A stretch of DNA of 64,000 bases from Pithys albifrons albifrons (taxonomy: Eukaryota > Chordata > Aves > Passeriformes > Thamnophilidae): the NCBI RefSeq assembly GCF_047495875.1, contig NC_092486.1:2899259-2963258 (forward strand). The letters run 5' to 3'. A program made the translations under genes and the position numbers. Below the pieces are notes generated by a model. It saw nothing but the letters and a program-made list of their open reading frames with translations, was not told where the DNA came from and searched no databases. Below, in pieces: positions 23,051-34,205 of the stretch. Each line of letters opens with the position of its first letter. Within the stretch, counting starts at the first letter, position 1.

Positions 23051-23905
23051 GATGCCCAACTCTGCCCTTTTCCATCCTCCTGCCCTTCAGGGAGAAATCC
23101 TTCTTCTGGAAACCCCTCTGTGCTGTGCCCCTGGTGCAGGAGATGCCCCTCCTGCTGTTTGCCAGTGTCATGGAGTTGAAATTCATCCCTAATTCCCAAC
23201 AGGTGGTGGAATTTCAACCCTCCCTTCCCACTTTTCCTGGGGCAGATTTCCATGCACGTCTCGCTCTCCTTTTCCCAACTCTGCCCTTTTCCATCCTCCT
23301 GCCCTTCAGGGAGAAATCCTTCTGCTGGCAACTCCTCTGTGCTGTGCCCCTGGTGCAGGAGATGCCCCTCCTGCTGTTTGCCAGTGTCGTGGGCTTGAAT
23401 TTCATCCCTAATTCCCAACAGGTGGTGGGATTTTAACCCTCCCTTCCCACTTTTCCTGGGGCAGATTTCCATGCAGGTCTCGCTCTCCTTTTCCCAACTC
23501 TGCCCTTTTCCATCCTCCTGCCCTTCAGGGAGAAATCCTTCTGCTGCCAACCCCTCTGTGCTGTGCCCCTGGCACAGGAGATGCCCCTCCTGCTGTTTGC
23601 CAGTGTCATGGAGCTGAATTTCATCCCTAATTCCCAACAGGTGGTAGGATTTTAACCCTCCCTTCCCATTTTTTCCTGGGGCAGATTTCCATGCAGGTCT
23701 TTCTCTCCTTTTTCATCTTCCTGCCCTTCAGGGAGAAACTTCTGCTGGCAACCCCTCTGTGCTGTGGCACTGGCATAGGAGATGCCCCTCCTGCTGTTTG
23801 CCAGTGTCATGGAGCTGAATTTCATTCCTAATTCCCAACAGGTGGTGGGTTTTTAACCCTCCCTTCCCACTTTTCCTGGGGCAGATTTCCATGCACGTCT
23901 CACTC
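23051..23905. repeat. 219-bp tandem repeat, four units
   Basis: TTCATCCCTAATTCCCAACAGGTGGT falls near 23181, 23400, 23619 and 23827 (spacing 219, 219, 208). Each unit also has TCTGCCCTTTTCCATCCTCC, CTTCAGGGAGAAATCCTTCT and CTGCTGTTTGCCAGTGTC. Units open in one frame, since 219 is a multiple of three, but the frame has no similarity I recognise. Confidence 0.95.
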
Positions 23906-24605
23906 TCAGCTCCTGCAAATCTCCTGGCACTGAAACTCCACGAGTTTTACCTACTGCAAGGATGAGAGAACAAAAGGGGAGCACCAGGAAATGCTGGAAA
24001 TAGAAGAGTCAGGAGAGGGGAAGGATGTGGGAGGAAGGAAGATGAAAGAGAGATTATTTCAAAGCTTTTCGTAAGACTTTGGAGCATTATCTGTAGAAAT
24101 GCTGCACAGCAGAAGGTGACAGTCCCTGCTCAGGTCTGGAGCAGCATTTCCTCTGCTCAGGGATGAGTCACAGAAAGTGATATTTGTGCCCTCAGGTTTG
24201 GAGAGAAGTGAATCAGTTCCTTTAAAAAGCTCCACGAAACCGCCCGAGCATGGGGGGTCCTTTCAGCCCTTCTGGCTGGGACAGTTTGGAGTAAACAGGG
24301 TTGGGGACCTCAAATGTCACACTCTGATGGCAAATCTCAGACTCTGATGTCACCTGTGTGATGTCACAGCAGTTGTTTCTCACCTTCCCCGTGTGCTCCT
24401 GGTGTCCTGTCACCCAGGAAGGTCTAAAAGCCTCTGAAAATGTCACTTCTCGTCGAGGGGTCTCAGGCACTGAGAGGTGGATTCAGCTGCTCAGGGCAAA
24501 GCTTTGAGTGTTTCATAAAAGCTTAAAACTTAATCAAGGAAACTGAAATTTCCAAAACTGAGATAGTTTTGTTTAGAGTGGGGTTTGCCTCAAAGCAATC
24601 AGAGC
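23906..24605. other. Single-copy spacer
   Basis: No gene or repeat recognised. Confidence 0.5.
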
Positions 24606-25400
24606 AGAGAATCACAGAATGCCAGGGTGGTTTGGGTTGGGAGGGACCTTAAAGTCCATCCAGTGCCAGCCCTGCCCTGGGCAGGGACACCTCCCACTGT
24701 CCCAGGGACACCTCCCACTGTCCCAGGGTGCTCCAACCTGGCCTTGGGCACTCCCAGGGATGGGGCAGCCACAGGTTCTCTGGGAATTCCATCCCATCCC
24801 TCCCCACCCTCCCAGCCAACAATCCCTTCCCAATATCCCACCTCACCCCAGTCCCTGCCAGTTGAAATCCATCCCAGTGCCAGTTGAACCCCAAGTCTTT
24901 CAGCTGCCTCTGGGCTGGAGCTGAGGAGGGGCTGAGACCCCCAGAGCTGCTGGTGGGACGGAGCTGGAGCTGCCAGGGATGGGCAGGAGCCCTGGAATGG
25001 GGTGGGATGGAGGGAGCTTGAAGGTCACCCAGTGCCATCCCTGCCCTGGGCAGGGACACCTCCCACTGTCCCAGGGACACCTCCCACTGTCCCAGGGGGC
25101 TCCAGCCTGGCCTTGGACACTCCCAGAGATGGAGCAGCCACAGCTCCTCTGGGAATCCCAGCCCAGCTCCTCTCCACCCTCCCAAGGAAGGATTTCTTCC
25201 CAATATCCCATCTAAACCAGCACATGGAATCATGGAATGGTTTGGGCTGGAAGGGACCTTAAAATTCATCCCATTCCACCCCCTGCCCTGGGCAGGGACA
25301 CCTCCCACTGTCCCAGGGACACCTCCCACTGCCCCAGGGAGCTCCAGCCTGGCCTTGGGCACTCCCAGGGATGGAGCAGCCACAGCTTCTCTGCCCAACC
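24606..25400 (-). mobile_element. Cluster of three CR1 3' ends
   Basis: Starts at about 24609 (AATCACAGAATGCCAGGGTGG), 24984 (GGAATGGGGTGGGATGG) and 25225 (GGAATCATGGAATGG). Each carries the 20-bp GGACACCTCCCACTGTCCCA element twice in tandem. Between the first and second lies a non-CR1-like segment of about 140 bp, which is shared with 56.23-56.38 kb. The junction before the third, AAACCAGCACATGGAATCAT, recurs at 46.66, 52.62 and 52.84 kb. Confidence 0.83.
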
Positions 25401-25935
25401 TGTGCCAGGGCCTGGCAGATGTTTGAGAGCACAGACTGGAGAGGTTGGATATAAACCTGTCCCTGTGACAGGAGTTTATCCCCAGCACAGACGTCACTGC
25501 TGTTTCATTTCTTACTCAGTTTTTATTACCTCTGGTTACTGATAATGCTCCACAAACCCTCCCTGAAACTGCTGCTGAGCTGAGCTTGATCTGTGGAAAT
25601 CACACTTAAAATGAACTGATTTATTGCTCATATTTGGTTCAGCTGCCTCAAGGTAAGAAGGACATTAAGGCAGAGAAAATCTTCTTGGAGCAATTAGTGT
25701 GTGATCACACTCTGAAGCCTCCAAAGGTCTTTTCCAGCCTCAAGGATTCAATTATTCTGTGTTGATTTCAGTTTTATTGGGTGGGCTGGGCACAGGTGGT
25801 GTGGTGAGACTTGGTGCTCTGGTGACACTTTGTGGGAAGGGGACACTTGGAGTTTGTGATTTCAGAAGTGGCTTCAAGAGGCTCTCTGAGGAAGAGCCAA
25901 AGCCTCAGGACTGGCAGGGATGGGATGAATCATCT
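25401..25935. other. Single-copy spacer, possible CR1 remnant
   Basis: A short stretch at about 25717-25762 (CCAAAGGTCTTTTCCAGCCT, then TTATTCTGTG) resembles the last bases of a plus-strand CR1. Otherwise nothing. Confidence 0.4.
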
Positions 25936-26590
25936 AATCATAGAATGGATTGGGTTGGAAAAGCCCCCCGAGATCATCAAGTCCAACCCTTGGTCCAACT
26001 CCAGTCCCTTTACCAGATCATGGCACTCAGTGCCACGGCCAAGCTCAGGTTCAAACCCTCCAGGGATGGGGAATCCACCCCCTCTCTGGGCAGCCCATTC
26101 CAATCCCTGAGCACTCTCTCTGCAAAGAATTTCTTTCTGCTCTCCAACTTCAATTTCCCCTGGCAGAGCTTGAGCCCATCGTGCCCCCTTGTCCTATTGC
26201 TGAGTGCCTGGGAGAAGAGACCAACCCCCAGCTGGCCACAACTTCCCTTCAGGCACTTCCAGACAGTGCTGAGGTCACCTCTGAGCCTCCTCTTCTCCAG
26301 GCTGAACACCCCCAGCTCCCTCAGCCTCTCCCCACAGCACTTGTGCTCCAGTCCCTTCTCCAGCCTCGTTGCTCTTCTCACTTGGGTTGGAAGAGACCTC
26401 TGAGATCATCAAATCCAACCCTTGATCCAACCCCACTGGGATCACTCTGGCACTCTGTGCCCTGGGCTGGTGATCACAGTGGGGTTGGATCAAGACATGG
26501 TGGATTCTCTGTCCCTGGAGGTGTTTCAGAGGACACTCAGAGCCACATCCGGTCCCTTCTCCAGCCTCGTTGCTCTTCTCTGGACCCCTC
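25936..26590 (-). mobile_element. CR1 LINE 3' part with internal tail insertion
   Basis: Starts CATAGAATGGATTGGGTTGG at about 25937 and is nearly identical to the copies at 8.49 and 50.8 kb. The extra tail module is at about 26380-26570 (TTGGGTTGGAAGAGACCTCT to CTTCTCCAGCCTCGTTGCTC). The ORF2-derived frame is open for over 200 codons on both strands, but this is a LINE remnant, not a gene. Confidence 0.87.
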
Positions 26591-26895
26591 TTGGTGTGTC
26601 CCCCTCTTGTCCCCCCCTGGCACAGCTGTCCCGGTGCCCCGGCAGGGCTGGGAGGTGGCACCCGGAGCGCGGGGACTGCGCTGTGTGTTGCTGCCATCCA
26701 GAGCTCGCGGGGGGAGCTGCACTCGGAGCTGCTGCTCTGCTGCTCCCTCACCTGCCGCCAGGTAAAGGCCGTCAATAATCGAAAGAGGTTCCAAAAGAGC
26801 TGCAGTCTCCAGCAAGGACTGGAAGCTGCATCTGGCCACATCTGGAGCAAGAATGTTTTAATTTCGTGTTGACTCCGTTCTCTCCTCCCCCTGTC
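26591..26895. other. CpG-rich islet with splice-like edges
   Basis: About twelve CpGs in 160 bp (26630-26790), far above the local level. On the plus strand TGGCACAG at about 26624 and CGCCAG/GTAAAG at 26757-26766 look like acceptor and donor. The enclosed frame reads CVAAIQSSRGELHSELLLCC. On the minus strand GGCAG/GTGAGG is also donor-like. Neither reading matches a family I know. A short exon or promoter fragment is possible. Confidence 0.3.
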
Positions 26896-27945
26896 ACTGG
26901 TTTGAGTGAAGAGAACATCATCTCCTCCCCCAGACACTGAGGAGAACATCATCTCCTCCTCCTGCCACTGGTTTGAGTGAGTAGAACATCATCTCATCCT
27001 CCTGCCACTGGTTTAAGTGAGGAGAACATCAACTCCTCACCAGACACTGGTTTGGGTGAGGAGAACATCATCTCCTCCCCCTGCCACTGGTTTGAGTGAG
27101 TAGAACATCATCTCCTCCCCCTGCCACTGGTTTGGATGAGGAGAACATCAACTCCTCACCAGACACTGGTTTGGGTGAGGAGAACATCATCTCCTCCCCC
27201 TGCCACTGGTTTGAGTGAGTAGAACATCATCTCCTCCCCCAGCCACTGGTTTGGATGAGGAGAACATCTCCACTGAGATCAGCTCAGCTGGTTAAATTTG
27301 GTTGTAATAATGCCAAGATCAGGGGTTCAATCCCCTGTGTGGGTCATTGACTGAAGAGTTGGACTCGATGATCCTTGGGGGTCCTTCCAACTCAGAATAG
27401 TCTGGGATTCTGTGATTTCTATTGTATTTATCCTCTCCCAGCCACTGGTTTGGATCAGGAGAACATCATCTCATCCCCAGCCACTGGTTTGAGTGAGGAG
27501 AACATCATCTCCTCCCCCAGACACTGAGGAGAACATCATCTCCTTCCCCTGTCACTGTTCTGAATGAGGAGAACATCATCTCCTCCCCCTGCCACTGGTT
27601 TGGATGAGGAGAACATCATCTCCTCCCCCTGCCACTGGTTTGAGTGAGGAGAACATCATCTCCTTCCCCAGCCACTGGTTTGGGTGAGGAGAACATCATC
27701 TCCTCCTCCTGCCACTGGTTTGAGTGAGGAGAACATCATCTCCTCCCCCTGTCACTGTTCTGAATGAGGAGAACATCATCTCCTCCCCCTGCCACTGGTT
27801 TGGATGAGGAGAACATCATCTCATCCCCCGCCACTGGTTTGGGTGAGAACATCATCTCCTCCCCCTGCCACTGGTTTGAGTGAGGAGAACATCATCTCCT
27901 CCCCAGACACTGGTTTGGATGAGGAGAACATCATCTCCTCAAAAA
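26896..27945. repeat. 40-bp minisatellite, split by a SINE
   Basis: The unit is GAGGAGAACATCATCTCCTC followed by CCCCTGCCACTGGTTTGAGT. The first half contains its own short inverted repeat (GAGGAGA ... TCTCCTC), so each unit could form a small hairpin. Roughly 22 units in two blocks (26896-27267 and 27425-27945). A shortened unit with CCCAGACACTGAGGAGAACA occurs in both blocks, so some variant order existed before the insertion. Confidence 0.93.
27268..27418 (+). mobile_element. tRNA-derived SINE with CR1-like tail (TguSINE1-like)
   Basis: The head resembles a tRNA: ATCAGCTCAGCTGGTTA corresponds to the polymerase III A box and GGGGTTCAATCCCC (about 27322-27335) to the B box and T-arm. The tail ACTCGATGATCCTTGGGGGTCC, CCAACTCAGAATA and GGGATTCTGTGATT is the CR1 3' terminus, which lets CR1 reverse transcriptase copy the SINE. 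This structure matches the passerine tRNA-Ile/CR1 SINE family TguSINE1. It sits inside the 40-bp array. The A box starts C instead of T, so promoter activity is doubtful. Confidence 0.85.
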
Positions 27946-28802
27946 GAGCCTGCAGAAGATCAGCGTTCACAGATTGGCATTTTTATAACCTCGTTGAGTT
28001 ACTCCTAAATGAGTTTTAATAGTTCTGTTTGAAAAGCAGGTGCAGGTTGGGTTGCTGCTCATTTTTGGGGCTGTATCTCAGGAGGGAAGGCAGATCCACC
28101 AGTTCTGGCTTTCCATGAAACCTCTCACTGCTCCTTTCAAAGAGAACAGACTTGAGAGTTGACCCCCTGTGGGGTCATCCACAGGTATGGAAAGTCAGGC
28201 TGGAGCTCTGTGGCCCTCCTGGGAAGGACCTGGAGGTGTTGGAGTCCAGAGGAGGTTGAGGTTGTTCCATTCAGGAGTAGGAAACGCTCCTGGAAGGTGC
28301 CAAGTTGAATCCCTGAGAGGTAACAAAGAACTAAACAATGAGATTGAAGCAATAAACTCTTTGCCTGCATTGAGGGTGTTTAAACCAGAAGATCTTCTGT
28401 GCTTTGTCCTCCCCTGCACCTTCCCCTTGTTCCATTGGCACCTTTTTAGGGCACTGCTGGTAATCCTTCAGCTTAGACAAAGCTTGGTTGGCCCAGCGAG
28501 CCCAGGGCTGTGCCAGCTGTGCCAGCTGTGCCTCTGACTCCCAGTCTTGTCTCCTTAATCAGATGTTTGGGGAGATTCTCAACTCCGGTGCCCACAGGAG
28601 GGAGCCAAACACTTTGTTCTCAAGAAAGACAAACCCCCCCACCTTTGTCTTCAGTGTCTCCATCAGATGCTCCGGGGTGAGGAGGAGGAAAAGCCAATGG
28701 AAATCTCTAAATCCACCGTGTGCCTTTTCCAAGGGAATTCAAACTCAGCCAGGAGATGATCTGAAGGAATTCGAGGAAAAAGCATCACGGTGAGATGTGT
28801 CA
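27946..28802. other. Single-copy spacer
   Basis: No gene or transposon end recognised. Confidence 0.5.
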
Positions 28803-28915
28803 GACAACCATGGAATGCTGGAATAGGTTGGGTTGGGAGGGACCTTAAAGGTCATCTCATCCCACCCCTTGCCATGGGCAGGGTCACCTTCCCCTGCCCC
28901 AGGTGGAGGCAGGAA
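28803..28915 (-). mobile_element. CR1 3' tail fragment
   Basis: CATGGAATGCTGGAATAGGTTGGG, GGGACCTTAAAGGTCATCTC and CCATGGGCAGGGTCACCTTC in CR1 order; ends at about 28912. Confidence 0.8.
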
Positions 28916-29424
28916 TGTTGTGCCAGGGGAAAGCCACCTGAGATCTGGGAACCTCTTCCCGTGCCTTGTTCTTGGTTTTTCTCCCTCTAATCCAAACTTT
29001 GGTGTGTGCTGGATGAGGCAAATCCAAAGCAAACTTCCAACTGCCTAAAAATAAACAGTGTTTTTAAGAGGGTTTCACAGAGGGCTGAGATTTCTTCATC
29101 TTTAGCCACACTGGGGGGGGGGGGGAATTTCCATGTTAAAAGGAATCCACGATTGGGTGGGGGGTTTTTTGGAGGTATTTGTTGGATTCCATGAGGGTTT
29201 GAGCTGCTTGCTGCCATCTGCCTTGGCTTTGGGATTGCACACATTGCCTTGGCTTTGGGATGGAATGAGCTGTCCCAGCTTTCCCAGGGCTGCATCCCAA
29301 AATGAGAGCACCAAGAGATGAGGAATCCTGGCAGTGCCTCCAGTGGGATAACCCCTGTCAGGGAGGGAATCACCTGTTGCTGTCACCAAAACAGAGGTTG
29401 TTGGGGCTGCAAGTTGGTACATCT
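28916..29424. other. Single-copy spacer with a G13 run
   Basis: A run of 13 G at about 29113-29125 is a strong polymerase-slippage and quadruplex site. No gene recognised. Confidence 0.55.
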
Positions 29425-30585
29425 GATTCTCTCCTTCCTAAGGGCCATGAGGAATATTCATATTCTTTCTCCCCAACTTCCCTGTGCAATGGTTGGAGGA
29501 TTTCCTTCCAAATGCCACATTCCCTTGAGCTGGATGGTAAATTTGTGCTTCTCCTGTGGATGATGTTGCCACCAAACCCCATCCCAGCTCTGGTTCTTTC
29601 CTTCCTAAGGAATATTTATAACATCCTTTCTGCCCAACTTCCCTGTGCAATGGTTGGAGGATTTGATTCCAAAGGCCACATTTCCTTCAGCTGGATGGTA
29701 AAGTTTTGCTTCTCCTGTGGATGATGTTGCCACCAAACCCCATCCCAGCTCTGGTTCTTTCCTTCCTAAGGACCAGGAGGAATATTCATAACATCCTTTC
29801 TGCCCAACTTCCCTGTGCAATGGTTGGAGGATTTCCTTCCAAATGCCACATTTCCTTGAGCTGGATGGTACATTTGTGCCTCTCCTGTGGATGATGTTGC
29901 CACCAAACCCCATCCCAGCTCTGGTTCTTTCCTTCCATGAGGAATATTTATATCCCTTCTCCCCAACTTCCCTGTACAATATTTGTAAGGATTTTATTCC
30001 AAATGCCCCATTTCCTTGAGCTGGATTTTTGGCTCTCCTGTGGATGATGTTACACCAAACCTCATCCCAGCTCTGAGTGATTCTTTCCTTCCAAAGGGCC
30101 ACGAGGAACACTGAAAACATCCTTTCTGCCCAACTTCCCTGTGCAATGGTTGGAGGATTTCCTTCCAAATGCCACGTTTCCTTGAGCTGGATGGTAAATT
30201 TGTGCCTCTCCTGTGGATGATGTTGCCACCAAACCCCATCCCAGCTCTGAGTGATTCTTTCCTTCCATGAGGAATATTTATATCCCTTTTCCCCAACTTC
30301 CCTGTGCAATATTTTAAGGATTTTAATCCAAATGCCCCATTTCCTTGAGCTGGATTTCTGGCTCTCCTGTGGATGATGCTGCCACCAAACCCCATCCCAG
30401 CTCTGGCTGATTCTTTCCTTCCTAAGGAATATTGATAACATCCTTTCTGCCCAACTTCCCTGTGGAATTTTTGTAGGATTTCCTTCCAAATGCCACATTT
30501 CCTTGAGCTGGATGGCACATTTGTGCCTCTCCTGTGGATGATGCTGCCACCAAACCCCATCCCAGCTCTGGGTCAGTCCTCCAGG
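29425..30585. repeat. Tandem repeat, seven units of 151-175 bp
   Basis: CCACCAAACCCCATCCCAGC falls near 29569, 29731, 29901, 30052, 30227, 30383 and 30548. Units also share TTTCTGCCCAACTTCCCTGT, TCCTTGAGCTGGATGG and TCTCCTGTGGATGATG. Two unit types alternate in part: one with CAATGGTTGGAGGATTTCCT, another shorter with AATATTTGTAAGGATTTT. A 343-residue minus-strand ORF is a by-product. Confidence 0.94.
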
Positions 30586-30970
30586 AACATGAGGCTTCCA
30601 TGGGATGCTGGAGACACAAAACAAATGGTGTTTCATCCAACGATCTGATCAATGATAATGAAAAGGTTCAGAACAGCCAAAGGACCCCCCCACACAGAGA
30701 AATGCACGAGGACAAACAACAACTGAATCTTCTGTGTATAATTCAGAACAGCTCCAGGATGGAAAAGAAAATAGACGTGTCATGGGCAATGTTTGTTCAT
30801 ATGTGCAAAGAATACATTCCTTTCCCCTGTGCTGGAGTTATGAATTTGTCAGGCTTCACGTTTTTCCTCTTGTTATTCCTCCTTCTTAAAGGTCACTGGG
30901 CTCTGAGAGCACTGCAGAGTCTGGGCCCCACTGGAGTCCCCGTGGCCAGGGATGAAATGCCACCTGGGCA
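30586..30970. other. Single-copy spacer
   Basis: Nothing recognised. Confidence 0.5.
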
Positions 30971-31362
30971 TTGCCCAGGAGCCTCCTGTGCCCCCAGAGC
31001 TCAGGAACCTCTTCCTGCTGTGCCCCCAGACCTTGGGAAGCTCCTCCTGCTGTGACCCCAGAGCTCAGGAACCTCCTGCTGTGCCCCCAGAGCTCAGGAA
31101 CAACTTCCTCCTGCTGTGCCCCCAGAGCTCAGGAACATCCTCCTGCTGTGCCCCCAGACCTTGGGAAGCTCCTCCTGCTGTGCCCCCAGAGCTCAGGAAC
31201 ATCCTCATGCTGTGCCCCCAGAGCTCAGGAACCTCCTCCTGCTGTGCCCCCAGAGGTCAGGAACATCCTCCTGCTGTGTCCCCAGAGCTCAGGAACCTCC
31301 TCCTCCTGTGTCCCCAGAGGTCAGGAACATCCTCCTGCTGTGCCCCCAGAGCTCAGGAACCT
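30971..31362. repeat. 32-bp minisatellite, about 12 units
   Basis: The unit is GAGCTCAGGAACCTCCTCCT followed by GCTGTGCCCCCA, with ACCTTGGGAAG and GAGGTCAG variants. It abuts the next array with no gap. Confidence 0.93.
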
Positions 31363-32591
31363 CTTTGCTGTAGATGATGGTCCTTTACTGTACATGATGG
31401 TCCTTTGCTGTACAGGATGGTCCTTTGCTGTAGAGGATGGTCCTTTGCTGTAGGTGATGGTCCTTTGCTGTAGAGGATGATCCTTTGCTGTAGAGGATGA
31501 TCCTTTGCTGTAGATGATGATCCTTTGCTGTAGATGATGATCCTTTGCTGTAGAGGATGATCCTTTGCTGTAGATGATGATCCTTTGCTGTAGAGGATGA
31601 TCCTTTGCTGTAGATGATGATCCTTTGCTGTAGATGATGATCCTTTGCTGTAGATGATGATCCTTTGCTGTAGAGGATGGTCCTTTGCTCTAGAGGATGG
31701 TCCTTTGCTGTAGGTGATGGTCCTTTGCTGTAGATGATGATCCTTTGCTGTAGATGATGGTCCTTTGCTGTACAGGATGGTCCTTTGCTGTAGGTGATGG
31801 TCCTTTGCTGTAGATGATGGTCCTTTGCTGTAGATGATGGTCCTTTGCTGTACAGGATGGTCCTTTGCTGTAGGTGATGGTCCTTTGCTGTAGATGATGG
31901 TCCTTTGCTGTAGGTGATGGTCCTTTGCTGTAGATGATGGTCCTTTGCTGTAGAGGATGGTCCTTTGCTGTAGGTGATGGTCCTTTGCTGTACATGATGG
32001 TCCTTTGCTGTAGGTGATGGTCCTTTGCTGTACAGGATGGTCCTTTGCTGTAGGTGATGGTCCTTTGCTGTACAGGATGGTCCTTTGCTGTAGAGGATGG
32101 TCCTTTGCTGTACAGGATGGTCCTTTGCTGTAGGTGATGGTCCTTTGCTGTACAGGATGGTCCTTTGCTGTAGATGATGATCCTTTGCTGTAGATGATGA
32201 TCCTTTGCTGTAGATGATGATCCTTTGCTGTAGGTGATGATCCTTTGCTGTAGAGGATGGTCCTTTGCTGTAGGTGATGGTCCTTTGCTGTAGGTGATGG
32301 TCCTTTGCTGCAGAGGATGATCCTTTGCTGTAGATGATGGTCCTTTCTTGTACAGGATGATCCTTTGCTGTAGAGGATGATCCTTTGCTGTACAGGATGG
32401 TCCTTTGCTGTAGGTGATGGTCCTTTGCTGTACAGGATGGTCCTTTGCTGTAGGTGATGGTCCTTTGCTGTACATGATGGTCCTTTGCTGTAGGTGATGG
32501 TCCTTTGCTGTACAGGATGGTCCTTTGCTGTAGGTGATGGTCCTTTGCTGTCCATGATGGTCCTTTGCTGTCCATGATGGTCCTTTGCTGT
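31363..32591. repeat. 20-bp minisatellite, about 61 units with no visible indels
   Basis: The unit is TCCTTTGCTGTAGATGATGG. Unit phase is unchanged from 31361 to 32590, so there is no net insertion or deletion in about 1.2 kb. Substitutions sit almost only at units' positions 12-15 and 20 (TAGATGATG, TAGAGGATG, TAGGTGATG, TACAGGATG, TACATGATG; final G or A). Alternating TAGGTGATGG and TACAGGATGG units give a 40-bp higher-order pattern at about 31980-32160 and 32380-32530. All minus-strand frames are open, hence false ORFs of up to 437 codons. Confidence 0.97.
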
Positions 32592-34205
32592 GACTGGGAA
32601 AGGTTTTAGCCTGCAAAGCCCCATCCCTGTCCAAGCACTGTGGATGGTAAAGAACATTAAATCCAACTTTTCTTGATGGCAAAATGCCCTCAGTCTTCAA
32701 CAGCTCGAGAGTTGGCCCTGAACTGATCACAGCTGAAGAAGAGATTGGAGTTGGAGCTCCACAAGGGAAGGAATTGGCTGAACTTGTGTGTTCTCTGCTT
32801 CTGAAATGAGGGATCCATCAAAGTGCTGAAAGGGTCCTGTGGGCTTGGGAAGCTCAGATGTTTGCAGGGAGCTTCTGGTCCTCCCTCATGTGTTGGGTTG
32901 GGAAGAAGACTCAGCCAAAGCCACTCAGAAAATCTGTGGCAGCACAAGATTCTGGGCCTTCTTTTGCTATTTTCTCCTTCAGAAGTTTCTCCTCTGCTTT
33001 AGAATTTGGGGTTGGGAGGAGGTGAAAAATGGGAAATCAGTGAGGAGAGGAAAGGGCTGTGCCTAAACCCCCTTTAAATTGTTACTTCTCTGTGTTTCTG
33101 TAGGTAAAACAAACAGGTTTTCTACTGGGGGCCATCAGATATAAAGATGATTCAAAGCATCACAGAAGGGGATGGATTAAATGGAGAATTAAAAGGGAAA
33201 TAAATGAAGAACTTTTGTGGTTAAGTGTGAGGAGCTTTGGAAAATAATGCTCAAATTAGAAGCATCTGCTCTAGAAATTACAACATAGGTATTGCAAAAA
33301 ATGCAATTTTTCCCTGAGGATGGGGAGGAATTAGGACTCCAAATCATGGGGAAGGGATGGAACCTTCTGCTCAGGAGACCCAAAGTGGGGGGTGGGTTGT
33401 GTAGGTCGTTAGCAGGGGCAGAACATGGAAGAGCAGCACTTGGGGAGCTCCAGTGGGTGGGGGATGGCCCTGCCATGGAATGCCAAGAGAAGGGCTCAGT
33501 TGGAGGACTCAGAGCCACTCCTGGTCTGACCTGCACAGCTCAGAGTCTGAGAGACCTCCCCAAAGCTGTCCTGAAGCTGGGAGGGGGCACCTCCACAGCA
33601 CCACCCAGAGCAAGATTAAATGACTGTGGTTATTCCTCTGGGGGACTGTTTGCAGGAAAATTCCTGCCTGTGGAGACAGGAGGTGGATTGATGGGACAAG
33701 AGAAGGAGTTCATGGCTTGTGGATGCAGAAATCCCCTGGCTGGGAAGGGGCCCCTCTTCCTTCTCCTCAAAGAAATGGCCAAAATCATTATTTCTAGATC
33801 TGGAACAAACTCCTTGCTAAAATTTCCAGCGACTTGTAGCAATTTCCCACTTGGGGAATTCAGGAAGGAGGAGAAAATTCCAAGCTGGAGTTTGGAGATT
33901 GAGGCCAGTAATTGGAACCCTCTGGGTGTGGCTCTGCCATCCCCATCTCTACATGTGGAGCTCAAGAGCTTCTTGCTGTGTCTCTGTCCAGCACTTCTCT
34001 CCCAGCACAGACACTCCTGCTGGGCTTTAACAAGAAGATTTCCCAGAGGTTTTGTTTCCAGCTGCTCTGACCTTCTCTCTGGAACCTCCAGAACTGTCCC
34101 CACCATGGTCTGACACAGCTTTGGAGTTCCAAGGAATAAGGAATGGAGTGTTGAAAGAATAATGGAGAGATTTCCTGGATAAATACACACTTCAATATGT
34201 ACAGA
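32592..34205. other. Single-copy region holding an 822-bp open frame of unknown meaning
   Basis: No repeat array or transposon recognised up to 34205. On the plus strand 33292-34113 is open for 273 codons from an ATG, the longest frame outside repeats and transposons. The predicted protein has no domain, signal or membrane segment that I recognise. The opposite strand is also open over much of the same stretch. It may be chance or part of an unrecognised exon. Confidence 0.4.

Noticed and set aside
26537..26839. Minus-strand reading SFQSLLETAALLEP as a SIN3-interaction motif of the MXD/MNT type
   Set aside because: Only a few positions agree and the following residues do not match that family.
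27284..27340. tRNA gene
   Set aside because: The A and B boxes belong to a SINE: a CR1-like tail follows and the acceptor stem does not close.
31353..32666. Overlapping minus-strand ORFs of 346-437 codons
   Set aside because: A 20-bp unit without stops in any phase opens all three frames. The same peptide text appears in each frame, rotated.
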